Of a stretch of DNA of 49,113 nt, positions 33,455 through 40,701 are shown piece after piece. This DNA comes from an uncultured Eubacterium sp. Its GTDB lineage: Bacteria; Bacillota; Clostridia; Oscillospirales; Acutalibacteraceae. Location of the stretch: assembly GCA_905234995.1 (NCBI GenBank), contig CAJOJV010000015.1, forward strand, positions 19,288-68,400, read 5' to 3'. Every line of letters begins with the position of its first letter. The stretch's first letter is position 1. Below the pieces are notes generated by a model. That model saw only the letters and a list, made by a program, of their open reading frames with translations, was not told the DNA's origin and made no database searches. Position numbers and translations under genes: made by a program.

Positions 33455-35131
33455 TTGAATGATTTAAAAAGAAAGTATTTTAACAGCGCCGTGCTGCTAC
33501 TGCTTTCGTCGGTAATCGTAAAGGCTGTCAGCGCAGTTTATAAAATTCCGCTTACCGCTTATATAGGCGCAACGGGCAGGGGATATTTCAACATTGCCTA
33601 TAATCTTTATATGCCGCTTCACGCCGTTATTATGGGCGCCTTTCCCGTTGCGGTTTCTCATCTCGTCAGCAAGTATAATTCAAAGGGCGATACCGCAAAA
33701 ATCTATTCCTTAAGGCTTGCGGCAAACAGATTGTTTTTCGTTATCGGGCTTCTCGGCACGGCGCTTATGCTCGTCATTGCAAAGCCCTATTCCGCGCTGA
33801 TTGCCTCCTCGCCCAAGAGCATCGCAACGATTTATGTGCTTGCGCCCACTGCGCTTTTTTCCTCAATGGCTGCGGCGAGGCGCTCAGTTGCAGAGGGATA
33901 TATGAATATGCTGCCAACCTCTGTAAGCCAGGTGCTTGAAGCGCTGTTCAAGGTTGTTTTCGGGCTTTTCTTTGCAAAGCTTGCCATGGCACTGCTATAT
34001 AATCAGTATATAAGCAGCGGCGCGGTTTTCGGCACGACCTGCGGGGATGAGGTGCAGGCACTTTCGATGATTTATCCGCTCACCTCGGCTGCCGCCGTCG
34101 GTGGCGTAACCCTCGGCGCGCTTGTAAGCCTCGTTTATCTCGGCGCCTATTCCTCGTTTAAGTATAATTCCCGCCCGCTGAAATGCGCTTATAAAACGGG
34201 GGAGAGCGCAAGGGAAATCCTTTCCTTCTCCCTGCCGATTATTGCTTCAACGCTTATTCAGAGCATTTCGGTTTTTGCCTATAATTCATCCGTTCAGTAC
34301 TGCCTTTCGCTTGCGGATTTTGATTTGCTTAAGCAGAATTATTCAGCCTGCCTTGCCGTTAATTCAACTCCCGATGAGGACGTGCTGACTTATATTTACG
34401 GGCTGTTTTCAACCGCTCAGGATTTCAAAAACATTATCCCCGGCTTCACAATGGCGCTCGGCGTTGCCGCAGTGCCCGCGCTTTCTTCAGCCTTTGAGGA
34501 TGAAAACCGCTCACGCCTCTCCTCAATGTCAAACAGCATATTTAAATATACCTCAATCCTCGGTATAGGCGGCGGGGCATATCTTGCGCTCGTTGCAGAA
34601 GATATGCTTTCAATTCTGTATAAAAGCTCAAATTATGATATCGTCCTCGGCTGCACGGGCTTAATAAAATTTATGGGATTTACTATGCTGCTCTATTCGC
34701 TTTCGGGAGCGGCAGTGTTTGCCGTGCAGGCAATCGGCGCCGCCTCTAAGAGTATTCCTGCCCTTATTGCAAGCGGAGTAATCAGGGTTGCCCTGTGCGT
34801 GCTTCTCGTTTCAAATTCGCGTCTGGGTATCCTCGGAGCGGCTGTTGCGGATGCGGCGGCTTATCTCGTTTTGCTGGTTTCAAACCTCTGCATTTATAAA
34901 AAGTATTCGGGCGTTAAATATAGGCCTGCGGATATATTTCTCAAGCCTGCGGCATGCTCGCTTTTGGCATATTTCGGTGCAAAAATTATTTATTCCTCAT
35001 TGTTTTCATTGCAGGGAAATTTGTTGAATTTCCTTGTATTTTCGGCACTTTTCGGATTAATCTTTACAGTGGGTATAGTTTTGTCAAAAACAGTTAATTT
35101 TTCCGAATTTAAAATCTTACAATATGGTTAA
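33455..35131 (+). CDS. MOP-superfamily lipid flippase, YabM/SpoVB-like
   Basis: 558 residues with about 12-14 hydrophobic segments. The start of the mature helix bundle (VIVKAVSAVYKIPLTAYIGATG) and AFPVAVSHLVSKYNSKGD are typical of SpoVB/YabM/MurJ-like polysaccharide-lipid exporters. Position immediately before mazG-hup-rqcP-yabP-yabQ-divIC matches Bacillus yabM, a flippase acting in wall or spore-cortex precursor export. TTG 33455 is chosen because GGTGG lies 5 bases upstream and the ORF before it is the terminator sequence. Confidence 0.85.
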   Translation: MNDLKRKYFNSAVLLLLSSVIVKAVSAVYKIPLTAYIGATGRGYFNIAYNLYMPLHAVIMGAFPVAVSHLVSKYNSKGDTAKIYSLRLAANRLFFVIGLLGTALMLVIAKPYSALIASSPKSIATIYVLAPTALFSSMAAARRSVAEGYMNMLPTSVSQVLEALFKVVFGLFFAKLAMALLYNQYISSGAVFGTTCGDEVQALSMIYPLTSAAAVGGVTLGALVSLVYLGAYSSFKYNSRPLKCAYKTGESAREILSFSLPIIASTLIQSISVFAYNSSVQYCLSLADFDLLKQNYSACLAVNSTPDEDVLTYIYGLFSTAQDFKNIIPGFTMALGVAAVPALSSAFEDENRSRLSSMSNSIFKYTSILGIGGGAYLALVAEDMLSILYKSSNYDIVLGCTGLIKFMGFTMLLYSLSGAAVFAVQAIGAASKSIPALIASGVIRVALCVLLVSNSRLGILGAAVADAAAYLVLLVSNLCIYKKYSGVKYRPADIFLKPAACSLLAYFGAKIIYSSLFSLQGNLLNFLVFSALFGLIFTVGIVLSKTVNFSEFKILQYG

Positions 35132-35147
35132 AAAATGGCTTAAATAC

Positions 35148-35176
35148 TTGCCATTTGGGCATAGTTATAGTAAGAT
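35148..35176 (+). promoter_or_regulatory. Promoter for mazG-hup
   Basis: TTGCCA (35148-35153), 17 bases, TAAGAT (35171-35176). Confidence 0.6.
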
Positions 35177-35212
35177 TATAGCGAATTCGTTAATCTGTGA
35201 AAGGCGCTTAAA

Positions 35213-36040
35213 ATGGCTGTTGATTTTGAACTTAAGGAACGGTATAACGTAAATGATTTAGTTCAGCTCATCAAGGTGTTAAGAGCGCCGGGCGGCTGCC
35301 CGTGGGACAGAAAACAAACCCACGAATCAATAAGAAAAAATTTTATTGAGGAAACCTATGAGGTAATTGAGGCTATCAATAAAAATGATACCGATTTGCT
35401 TCGTGAGGAGCTGGGCGACGTTCTGCTTCAGATAATGCTTCACACTGAGATGGAGCGTGAAAAGGGCACTTTTGATTTTGATGAGGTTGTTAATGAGCTT
35501 TGCCAAAAGCTCGTTATCCGCCATCCCCACGTTTTCGGCGATTCCGTTGCTAAGGATAGCTTTGAGGCGCTCGGGAAATGGGATGAAGTCAAGCTGCAAA
35601 CCAAGGGAATGAAAAAGCAAAGCGAATCTATGTTAAAGGTTCCCCGTGAATTTCCTGCCCTTATGAGAGCACAGAAAATTCAGCAAAAGGCAGCAAAGGC
35701 AGGCTTTGACTGGGACGATCTCAGCGGGGCCGTTGATAAGCTGTATGAAGAGATTAATGAGTTAAAAATTGCTTTGGAACAGGGCAGTCAGCCTCAGATT
35801 GAGGAGGAATTCGGCGACGTGCTTTTCTCCTGCGTTAACGTTTCACGCTTTATTGACGTTGACAGCGAGGAGGCATTAACCGCTTCAACCGATAAGTTTT
35901 TAAACAGATATTTAATCGTTGAAAGGCTTGCACAGGAGCGGGGCGTTGATATGAAGGAAGCCTCAGTTGAGCGGCTTGATTTGCTTTGGGATGAAGCAAA
36001 AAGAATAATTGCCGCTAAGGCAAAAATGGAGGAATTGTAA
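35213..36040 (+). CDS. mazG: Nucleoside triphosphate pyrophosphohydrolase MazG
   Basis: Hydrolyses (d)NTPs to monophosphates, a housecleaning enzyme. 275 residues with two MazG repeats. The first has [20 protein letters not shown] followed by ETYEV and [12 protein letters not shown]; the second has [10 protein letters not shown] and [13 protein letters not shown]. The tetrapyrrole-methylase domain fused in Bacillus YabN is absent. The stop overlaps the hup ATG (TAATG). Confidence 0.95.
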   Translation: MAVDFELKERYNVNDLVQLIKVLRAPGGCPWDRKQTHESIRKNFIEETYEVIEAINKNDTDLLREELGDVLLQIMLHTEMEREKGTFDFDEVVNELCQKLVIRHPHVFGDSVAKDSFEALGKWDEVKLQTKGMKKQSESMLKVPREFPALMRAQKIQQKAAKAGFDWDDLSGAVDKLYEEINELKIALEQGSQPQIEEEFGDVLFSCVNVSRFIDVDSEEALTASTDKFLNRYLIVERLAQERGVDMKEASVERLDLLWDEAKRIIAAKAKMEEL

Positions 36041-36312
36041 TGAATAAAACCGAACTCGTAGCAGCAGTTGCTACAAAAGCAGATCTTTCAAAGAAAGATG
36101 CAGACGCAGCAGTTAAGGCAGTTCTTGAAGCTGTAACTGAGGCTCTTGCAGACGGCGATAAGGTTGCACTTGTTGGCTTCGGCACATTTGATGTTAAGAA
36201 GCGTGCAGCTCGCACCGGTAAGAATCCGCGCACGGGCGAATCAATCAAGATCGCTGCTGCTAAGGTTCCGACCTTCAAGGCTGGCGCAGCTCTTAAGGAT
36301 GCTGTTAAATAA
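36040..36312 (+). CDS. hup: HU-family DNA-binding protein
   Basis: A nucleoid-associated histone-like protein. 90 residues, the exact family length. [40 protein letters not shown] and [18 protein letters not shown] contain the DNA-binding arm. Codon use is strongly biased (GCA, GCT, AAG), as for an abundant protein. The start is coupled to the mazG stop, and a strong hairpin follows. Confidence 0.97.
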   Translation: MNKTELVAAVATKADLSKKDADAAVKAVLEAVTEALADGDKVALVGFGTFDVKKRAARTGKNPRTGESIKIAAAKVPTFKAGAALKDAVK

Positions 36313-36335
36313 TCCGGCTTATCGGCACAATTCTC

Positions 36336-36364
36336 AGCCGCCGCTTTTGCGGCGGCTCAATTCT
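36336..36364 (+). terminator. GC-rich hairpin after hup
   Basis: AGCCGCCGC (36336-36344), TTTT loop, GCGGCGGCT (36349-36357), then CAATTCTTATT. The stem is strong but the T tract is broken, so partial read-through into rqcP is likely. Confidence 0.7.
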
Positions 36365-36383
36365 TATTAAAAAGGAATTCGTT

Positions 36384-36623
36384 ATGAGGCTTGATAAATA
36401 TTTAAAGGTTTCCAGAATAATAAAGCGCCGCACCGTTGCCAATGAGGCTTGCGATGCGGGCAGAGTGCTCGTAAACGGCAAGGTTCAGCGCGCTTCCTAT
36501 GACGTTAAGGTCGGCGACGTTATAACGGTTAATTTCGGCGCTCAGTCAAAGGAATATCAGGTGCTTGAGGTTCTGGAGCACGCGCTGAAAGAGGATACCT
36601 CAAAAATGTATAAGCAGCTATAA
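36384..36623 (+). CDS. rqcP: RqcP-type S4-domain protein (YabO)
   Basis: 79 residues, a single S4 RNA-binding domain: MRLDKYLKVSRIIKRRTVAN, then GRVLVNGKVQRASYDVKVGD. The Bacillus homologue RqcP works with RqcH on stalled 50S subunits, adding alanine tails to nascent chains. Length and position before yabP agree. AAAGGAAT precedes the ATG. The S4 family also includes the heat-shock protein Hsp15, but synteny favours RqcP. Confidence 0.92.
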   Translation: MRLDKYLKVSRIIKRRTVANEACDAGRVLVNGKVQRASYDVKVGDVITVNFGAQSKEYQVLEVLEHALKEDTSKMYKQL

Positions 36624-36632
36624 TCAGGTTAT

Positions 36633-36670
36633 TAATCACCCTTTTAAAGCATAGTCTTTAAGGGTGATTA
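36633..36670 (+). promoter_or_regulatory. Hairpin covering the yabP ribosome site
   Basis: TAATCACCCTT (36633-36643) pairs perfectly with AAGGGTGATTA (36660-36670), with an inner AAAG/CTTT. The right arm is the Shine-Dalgarno sequence of yabP, and TTTTAT follows. It could act as a terminator of the hup-rqcP unit and as a translation block for yabP. Confidence 0.6.
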
Positions 36671-36674
36671 TTTT

Positions 36675-36950
36675 ATGGATGAAAAGCTTAAAAGAACGCA
36701 TAGCCTAAAGCTTGAAAACAGAAGCGGGTTAAAGCTCACGGGTGTAACGGACGTGGAATCCTTTAACGAGGAAAGCGTTATGGCGTATACGGATTACGGC
36801 TCGCTTGCCATAAGCGGCACTGGACTTAACGTTAAGGAGCTTAATCTGTTAAACGGCACGCTTGAGGTTGAAGGGGAAGTAACCGCGCTTGTGTATAGCT
36901 CAAAGCTTTCAAAGGAAAAAAGCTTACTGAAAAGGCTGTTCAGTGCTTAA
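36675..36950 (+). CDS. yabP: Sporulation protein YabP
   Basis: 91 residues. LKRTHSLKLENRSGLKLTGV, then VESFNEESVMAYTDYGSLAI and GTGLNVKELNLLNGTLEVEG, is the YabP/YqfC family pattern. In Bacillus yabP is expressed in the mother cell and is needed for sporulation. Its presence suggests the organism sporulates or descends from spore formers. The ribosome site AAGGGTGAT is sequestered in the hairpin above. Its end overlaps yabQ by 8 bases. Confidence 0.92.
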   Translation: MDEKLKRTHSLKLENRSGLKLTGVTDVESFNEESVMAYTDYGSLAISGTGLNVKELNLLNGTLEVEGEVTALVYSSKLSKEKSLLKRLFSA

Positions 36951-37428
36951 TTCAGCTTTTTATTTCTTTATTCTCGGTCTTGCATTGGGTGTTATATATG
37001 ATGCTTTTCGCTTTCTCAGGCTTCTGTTCAATAATAAGGCAGTTTCATTTGTTATTGATTTCGTTTTTTGTGCAGCCTTTGCACTTTCTTTCTTCATTTT
37101 ATTGCTTGGGTTCAATAACGGAATCGTAAGGGTATTATACTTTACACCTTTATTTTTCGGCTTTTTTCTCTATGTTTTCACCATAATGTCAACACATTGT
37201 CAAAAACAAAGAAAAGCCGCACGGTTATTGAGAATTTCGGCAAAAAAATTTTCAAAAAAATTAAAAAAATCCTTGCTTTTTATATGGCAAATGTATTATA
37301 ATAAATTTGTTAAGCACTTTGCCTTTACTTCAAAGCTTTCGCGTAAAGGAAAATCGCTTTCAATTAATGCAAAACGCAAGGAGATTTTAATTGATGAAAG
37401 AGCTTCTTCAGACCTTAAAACAGAATAA
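36943..37428 (+). CDS. yabQ: Spore cortex protein YabQ
   Basis: 161 residues. The first half has three or four hydrophobic helices (FYFFILGLALGVIYDAFRFL), followed by a basic cytosolic tail. YabQ is a forespore outer-membrane protein needed for cortex formation in Bacillus. Start GTG 36943 overlaps yabP and has AAAAGG 8 bases upstream. The C-terminus overlaps the divIC start region by 35 bases. Confidence 0.88.
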   Translation: MLNSAFYFFILGLALGVIYDAFRFLRLLFNNKAVSFVIDFVFCAAFALSFFILLLGFNNGIVRVLYFTPLFFGFFLYVFTIMSTHCQKQRKAARLLRISAKKFSKKLKKSLLFIWQMYYNKFVKHFAFTSKLSRKGKSLSINAKRKEILIDERASSDLKTE

Positions 37429-37702
37429 TCGCTTCAAGCTCCTTGCGGTTGCAGTGCCGCTTGCGGTAATGTTTGTTATCTGCAGCTCCGTCGTTGTTGC
37501 ACAGTCTGCCGATATCAGCAGGCTTAAAAAGCAGGAAGCGGCGTATTCAGCTCAGCTCGCCGCTCAGCAGGAGGAAAATAACAGGCTCGTTGCAATCCTT
37601 GATTCTGAGGATAAGGATAGCTATATTGAGCAGAAGGCTCGCGAAAAGGGCTATGTTAAATCCGACGAGGTCGTTTTTTACGATATCGCGGGCAGCAACT
37701 AA
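37394..37702 (+). CDS. divIC: Septum formation initiator DivIC/FtsB-like
   Basis: 102 residues. A short basic N-terminus, one transmembrane helix (LLAVAVPLAVMFVICSSVVV), then an extracytoplasmic coiled coil (SRLKKQEAAYSAQLAAQQEE) and the family end motif YIEQKAREKGYVKSDEVVF. It joins DivIB and FtsL in the divisome. AAGGAG is 10 bases before ATG 37394; a TTG one codon earlier is 7 bases from it and equally possible. Last gene of the yab cluster. Confidence 0.9.
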   Translation: MKELLQTLKQNNRFKLLAVAVPLAVMFVICSSVVVAQSADISRLKKQEAAYSAQLAAQQEENNRLVAILDSEDKDSYIEQKAREKGYVKSDEVVFYDIAGSN

Positions 37703-37716
37703 AATTTAAAATTTTT

Positions 37717-37748
37717 CAAGCCGGGGTTATTCTCGGCTTGTTTTTTTT
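37717..37748 (+). terminator. Intrinsic terminator after divIC
   Basis: CAAGCCG (37717-37723) pairs with CGGCTTG (37734-37740), followed by eight Ts. Confidence 0.9.
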
Positions 37749-37795
37749 GTTGATTTCGTTTATTATATGTTTATCACTGAATTGAGGACTTTATT

Positions 37796-38641
37796 ATGAG
37801 AGAAATTAACGTTTCCGAAATCACATCCGCAGTTAAGGAGCTCGTGATTAAAGCAAATAAAATTCTGCCCGCTGATTTGGTTTCCTGCATTTCCTGCAGC
37901 GAGGCTCACGAGGATAACCCAACCGCTAAATCAATCCTCGGCGATTTGCAGGCTAATATTGAGGCTGCAAAGGAGCTTGATATTCCCGTTTGCCAGGATA
38001 CGGGTATGGCGGTTATCTTTGCGGAAATCGGGCAGGAGGTGCACATCGTCGGCGGCTCGTTTGAGGCTGCCGTTAACGAGGGCGTTTCTCAGGGCTACGT
38101 TGAAGGGCTGCTTCGCAAATCCGTCGTGCGAGACCCGTTTTTTGACAGGGTTAACACAGAGGATAATACCCCCGCAATTATTCATACCCGCGTTGTTGAG
38201 GGCGATAAAATTAAAATCACCGCCGCGCCAAAGGGCTTCGGCAGTGAGAATATGAGCCGCCTTAAGATGTTCACCCCAAGCGCTAAGAGGGAGGATATCG
38301 TCGGCTTCATTCTTGAAACCGTGCGCCTTGCGGGCTCAAATCCCTGCCCGCCGATTGTCGTCGGCGTCGGTATCGGCGGCGATTTTGAGTACAGCGCCGT
38401 GCTTGCCAAAAAGGCGCTCTGCCGCTCGGTTGATGAAAGAAATTCAAATCCTCTTTATGCCGAGCTTGAAAAAGAGCTGCTTGAGAAAATCAACCTGCTT
38501 GATATCGGTCCGCAGGGCTTCGGAGGAAAAACCACTGCGCTTGCAGTTAACGTTGAAACTTATCCTACTCATATCGCAGGGCTTCCCGTTGCGGTTAATA
38601 TCGGCTGCCACGTAACACGCCACGCTTCAAAGGAAATCTGA
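37796..38641 (+). CDS. Class I fumarate hydratase, alpha subunit
   Basis: 281 residues. The N-terminal catalytic half of a [4Fe-4S] fumarase or L-tartrate dehydratase. Cluster cysteines are in IPVCQDTGMAV, SNPCPPIVVG and NIGCHVTRHASKEI, with IGPQGFGGKTTAL in between. Two-subunit enzymes normally have the beta subunit directly downstream; here the next gene is an RNA methyltransferase. Fumarase and tartrate dehydratase cannot be separated from this subunit alone. GAGGAC lies upstream of the ATG. Confidence 0.9.
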   Translation: MREINVSEITSAVKELVIKANKILPADLVSCISCSEAHEDNPTAKSILGDLQANIEAAKELDIPVCQDTGMAVIFAEIGQEVHIVGGSFEAAVNEGVSQGYVEGLLRKSVVRDPFFDRVNTEDNTPAIIHTRVVEGDKIKITAAPKGFGSENMSRLKMFTPSAKREDIVGFILETVRLAGSNPCPPIVVGVGIGGDFEYSAVLAKKALCRSVDERNSNPLYAELEKELLEKINLLDIGPQGFGGKTTALAVNVETYPTHIAGLPVAVNIGCHVTRHASKEI

Positions 38642-38644
38642 TTT

Positions 38645-39760
38645 ATGTATTTATATATGGTTGCAACCTGCCTGCTCGGCTTAGAGGGCTTGGTTGCAGA
38701 TGAGTTAAAATTTATGGGCGCGGAAAATGTTGCCGCCGAAAACGGCAGAGTTTTCTTTGAGGGCTCTGATGAAATTCTTGCCCGCGCAAATCTCAATTGC
38801 CGCTTTGCGGAGCGCGTTCTTGTTGTGATGGACAGGTTTCCCGCCACCACCTTTACGGAGCTTTTTGATAACACGAAGCTGATTAACTGGTCTGATTTTA
38901 TCGGCTCGCAGGATACCTTTCCCGTTAAGGGCTATTGCCTTAATTCGGAGCTTCATTCCGTTCCCGATTGCCAGAAAATTATTAAAAAAGCCGTGGTTGA
39001 AAGCCTTAAGGAGGATTATAATATCTCCTGGTTTGAGGAAACGGGTGCCGTTCATCAGGTTCAGTTTTCAATTATTAAAAATGACGTAACCTTGATGCTT
39101 GATACCTCCGGCGTCCCGCTTCATAAAAGGGGATATCGCCCCGCGGCAAATGCGGCGCCTATCAGGGAAACGCTTGCTGCTGCAATGTGCAGCCTTTCAA
39201 AGCTTCGCCATTATCACAGTATGTATGACCCGTTTTGCGGCAGCGGCACTCTGCTTATTGAGGGCGCTCTGCTTGCAAATAATATTGCCCCGGGAATAAT
39301 CCGAAATTTTGATGCGGAAAGATGGGGCTTGATTTCTCCTGAGGTCTGGAAATCCGAGCGTGCCCGTTGCGGCGATTTTGTGAAAACGGACACGGATTTT
39401 GTTGCCTTCGGCAGCGATATTGATAAAAAGGCGATTGAATTAACCTTGCTCAATTCCAAGCGCGCGGGCGTCGATAATTTTATGCGTTTATCTCAGGCAG
39501 ATATTAAGACGTTCAATCCCACCACTGAAAGGGGAACGCTTGTCACAAACCCGCCCTATGGCGAGCGGATGTTAGATATCAGAGAAGCGGAACGGCTCTA
39601 TAAGCTTATGGGCGAGCGGTTCGTTGCAAAAAAAGGATGGAGCTACGGCATAATCTCACCCGATGAGGAGTTTGAAAAATGCTTTGGCAGGAAAGCGGAT
39701 AAGCGCCGTAAGCTCTATAACGGTATGATTAAATGCCAGTATTATATGTACTTTAAATAA
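38645..39760 (+). CDS. THUMP-domain 23S rRNA guanine-N2 methyltransferase, RlmL/YpsC-like
   Basis: 371 residues. An N-terminal ferredoxin-like/THUMP region (CLLGLEGLVADELKFMGAEN) is followed by a Rossmann methyltransferase with YDPFCGSGTLLIEGALLA and the catalytic VTNPPYGERM. This is the single-domain Firmicutes form; it lacks the RlmK half of E. coli RlmKL. It probably methylates a 23S rRNA guanine. It begins 3 bases after the fumarase stop with AAAGGAAA upstream. Confidence 0.92.
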   Translation: MYLYMVATCLLGLEGLVADELKFMGAENVAAENGRVFFEGSDEILARANLNCRFAERVLVVMDRFPATTFTELFDNTKLINWSDFIGSQDTFPVKGYCLNSELHSVPDCQKIIKKAVVESLKEDYNISWFEETGAVHQVQFSIIKNDVTLMLDTSGVPLHKRGYRPAANAAPIRETLAAAMCSLSKLRHYHSMYDPFCGSGTLLIEGALLANNIAPGIIRNFDAERWGLISPEVWKSERARCGDFVKTDTDFVAFGSDIDKKAIELTLLNSKRAGVDNFMRLSQADIKTFNPTTERGTLVTNPPYGERMLDIREAERLYKLMGERFVAKKGWSYGIISPDEEFEKCFGRKADKRRKLYNGMIKCQYYMYFK

Positions 39761-39765
39761 AATTA

Positions 39766-39797
39766 AGGACACGGAAATTCTCCGTGTCCTCTTTTTT
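39766..39797. terminator. Bidirectional terminator between convergent genes
   Basis: AGGACACGGA (39766-39775), loop AATTC, TCCGTGTCCT (39781-39790), then CTTTTTT on the plus strand; the minus strand is also T-rich after the stem. Confidence 0.9.
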
Positions 39798-40506
39798 ATT
39801 CGGGCTTCATTGCGTTGTAGGAGGTTAAAACCGCCTCGTCGCTGATATTGCAGCCAAGCTCCCAGATAGGCACCTTTTTGAAAATCTCGTCAAGCACGTC
39901 AAGCAGGCTTTCCATAGACTCTGCGCCGAGCTTTCTGACCGTCTGAGAGAATATATTGTATATCGCTCTTGAGGTGTCCGCCTTTTTAATGCGGTTTTCC
40001 TCGCTTCTTTCAATAAAGCATATTCCCACAAGGGGAACGATTTCGGGCGTGGAGTAATCGTATTTGCCGCTCCACGGCGTGCCGCAGGCGTAAACCCTGC
40101 CGTCTATAATTCTGATTGCAGGCTTGTCATCGTTAAGTATGTGCGCGCGTTCGCCGAAATGCTTAAGCCAAAGCTGCGTGTGCGTTGATTTGCCCACGCC
40201 GCTGTCCGCCGAAAAAGCATAAGCCAGACCGTCAACGACTACGCAGGAGGAGTGCAGCAAAATTCCCTGATATTTAATCAGCTTTGTGTAAAAATCGGTG
40301 CCCGTCAGCATATATTCCCAGTCGCCCTGATTGAGCTCGGGGTGCTCTGCAACGGCATTTTCAATTCTTTCGGGCGTAACGTTGATGGTGATATCAATAT
40401 TTTTCTCATCCTGGTTTTCGGCAAGGTAGGGAAGCGCCTGCTTTCCCGTTCTGCCGCCGGCGTTTTTCAAATCAACCTTAAGCCCCGCAATATCGTAAAT
40501 TGCCAT
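39796..40506 (-). CDS. HPr-kinase/PEP-carboxykinase-fold P-loop protein
   Basis: 236 residues. Residues 1-80 are a variable N-terminal region. Residues 80-160 have the HprK-like core: ILLHSSCVVVDG, Walker A FSADSGVGKSTHTQLW, a Walker B-like HILNDDKPAIR, and VYACGTPWSGK. It is much shorter than HprK and lacks its N-terminal domain and signature, so it is a separate family. Related proteins often sit near peptide-modification genes, but no partner is visible here. Function unknown; a kinase is plausible. AAGAGG precedes the ATG. Confidence 0.8.
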   Translation of the reverse strand: MAIYDIAGLKVDLKNAGGRTGKQALPYLAENQDEKNIDITINVTPERIENAVAEHPELNQGDWEYMLTGTDFYTKLIKYQGILLHSSCVVVDGLAYAFSADSGVGKSTHTQLWLKHFGERAHILNDDKPAIRIIDGRVYACGTPWSGKYDYSTPEIVPLVGICFIERSEENRIKKADTSRAIYNIFSQTVRKLGAESMESLLDVLDEIFKKVPIWELGCNISDEAVLTSYNAMKPE

Positions 40507-40536
40507 AAGAAACCTCTTGAATGAATTACTGCTGAT

Positions 40537-40565
40537 AGTATAGTTTATTTCCTTTTCTTAGTCAA
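40537..40565 (-). promoter_or_regulatory. Promoter of the HprK-fold gene
   Basis: On the minus strand TTGACT (40560-40565), 17 bases, TATACT (40537-40542). Confidence 0.7.
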
Positions 40566-40610
40566 GAACAGTATTTTAAGCATTTGTTAAATTATTTTTT
40601 CAATTGGGTA

Positions 40611-40653
40611 TTGACAAAAATGCGCTTTTGATGTAAGATAAAACAAATGTTCG
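40611..40653 (+). promoter_or_regulatory. SOS-type promoter with LexA-like box for the Y-family polymerase
   Basis: TTGACA (40611-40616), 17 bases, TAAGAT (40634-40639). Immediately downstream AAAACAAATGTTCG (40640-40653) matches 11 of 14 positions of the Gram-positive LexA (DinR) consensus CGAACRNRYGTTYC. It covers the expected start site, a classical repressor position. Confidence 0.6.
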
Positions 40654-40701
40654 AACAAACAAAAAACGGCATTTTCATTAATTTCGGCAGGGGGGAGCTT
40701 T

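Noticed and set aside
35133-35157. Terminator after the flippase (AAATGGC/GCCATTT)
   Set aside because: No T run follows and the right arm overlaps the -35 of the mazG promoter.
36040-36312. hup as a foreign insertion in the yab cluster
   Set aside because: A mazG-hup-rqcP-yabP order is, as far as I recall, ordinary in Clostridia.
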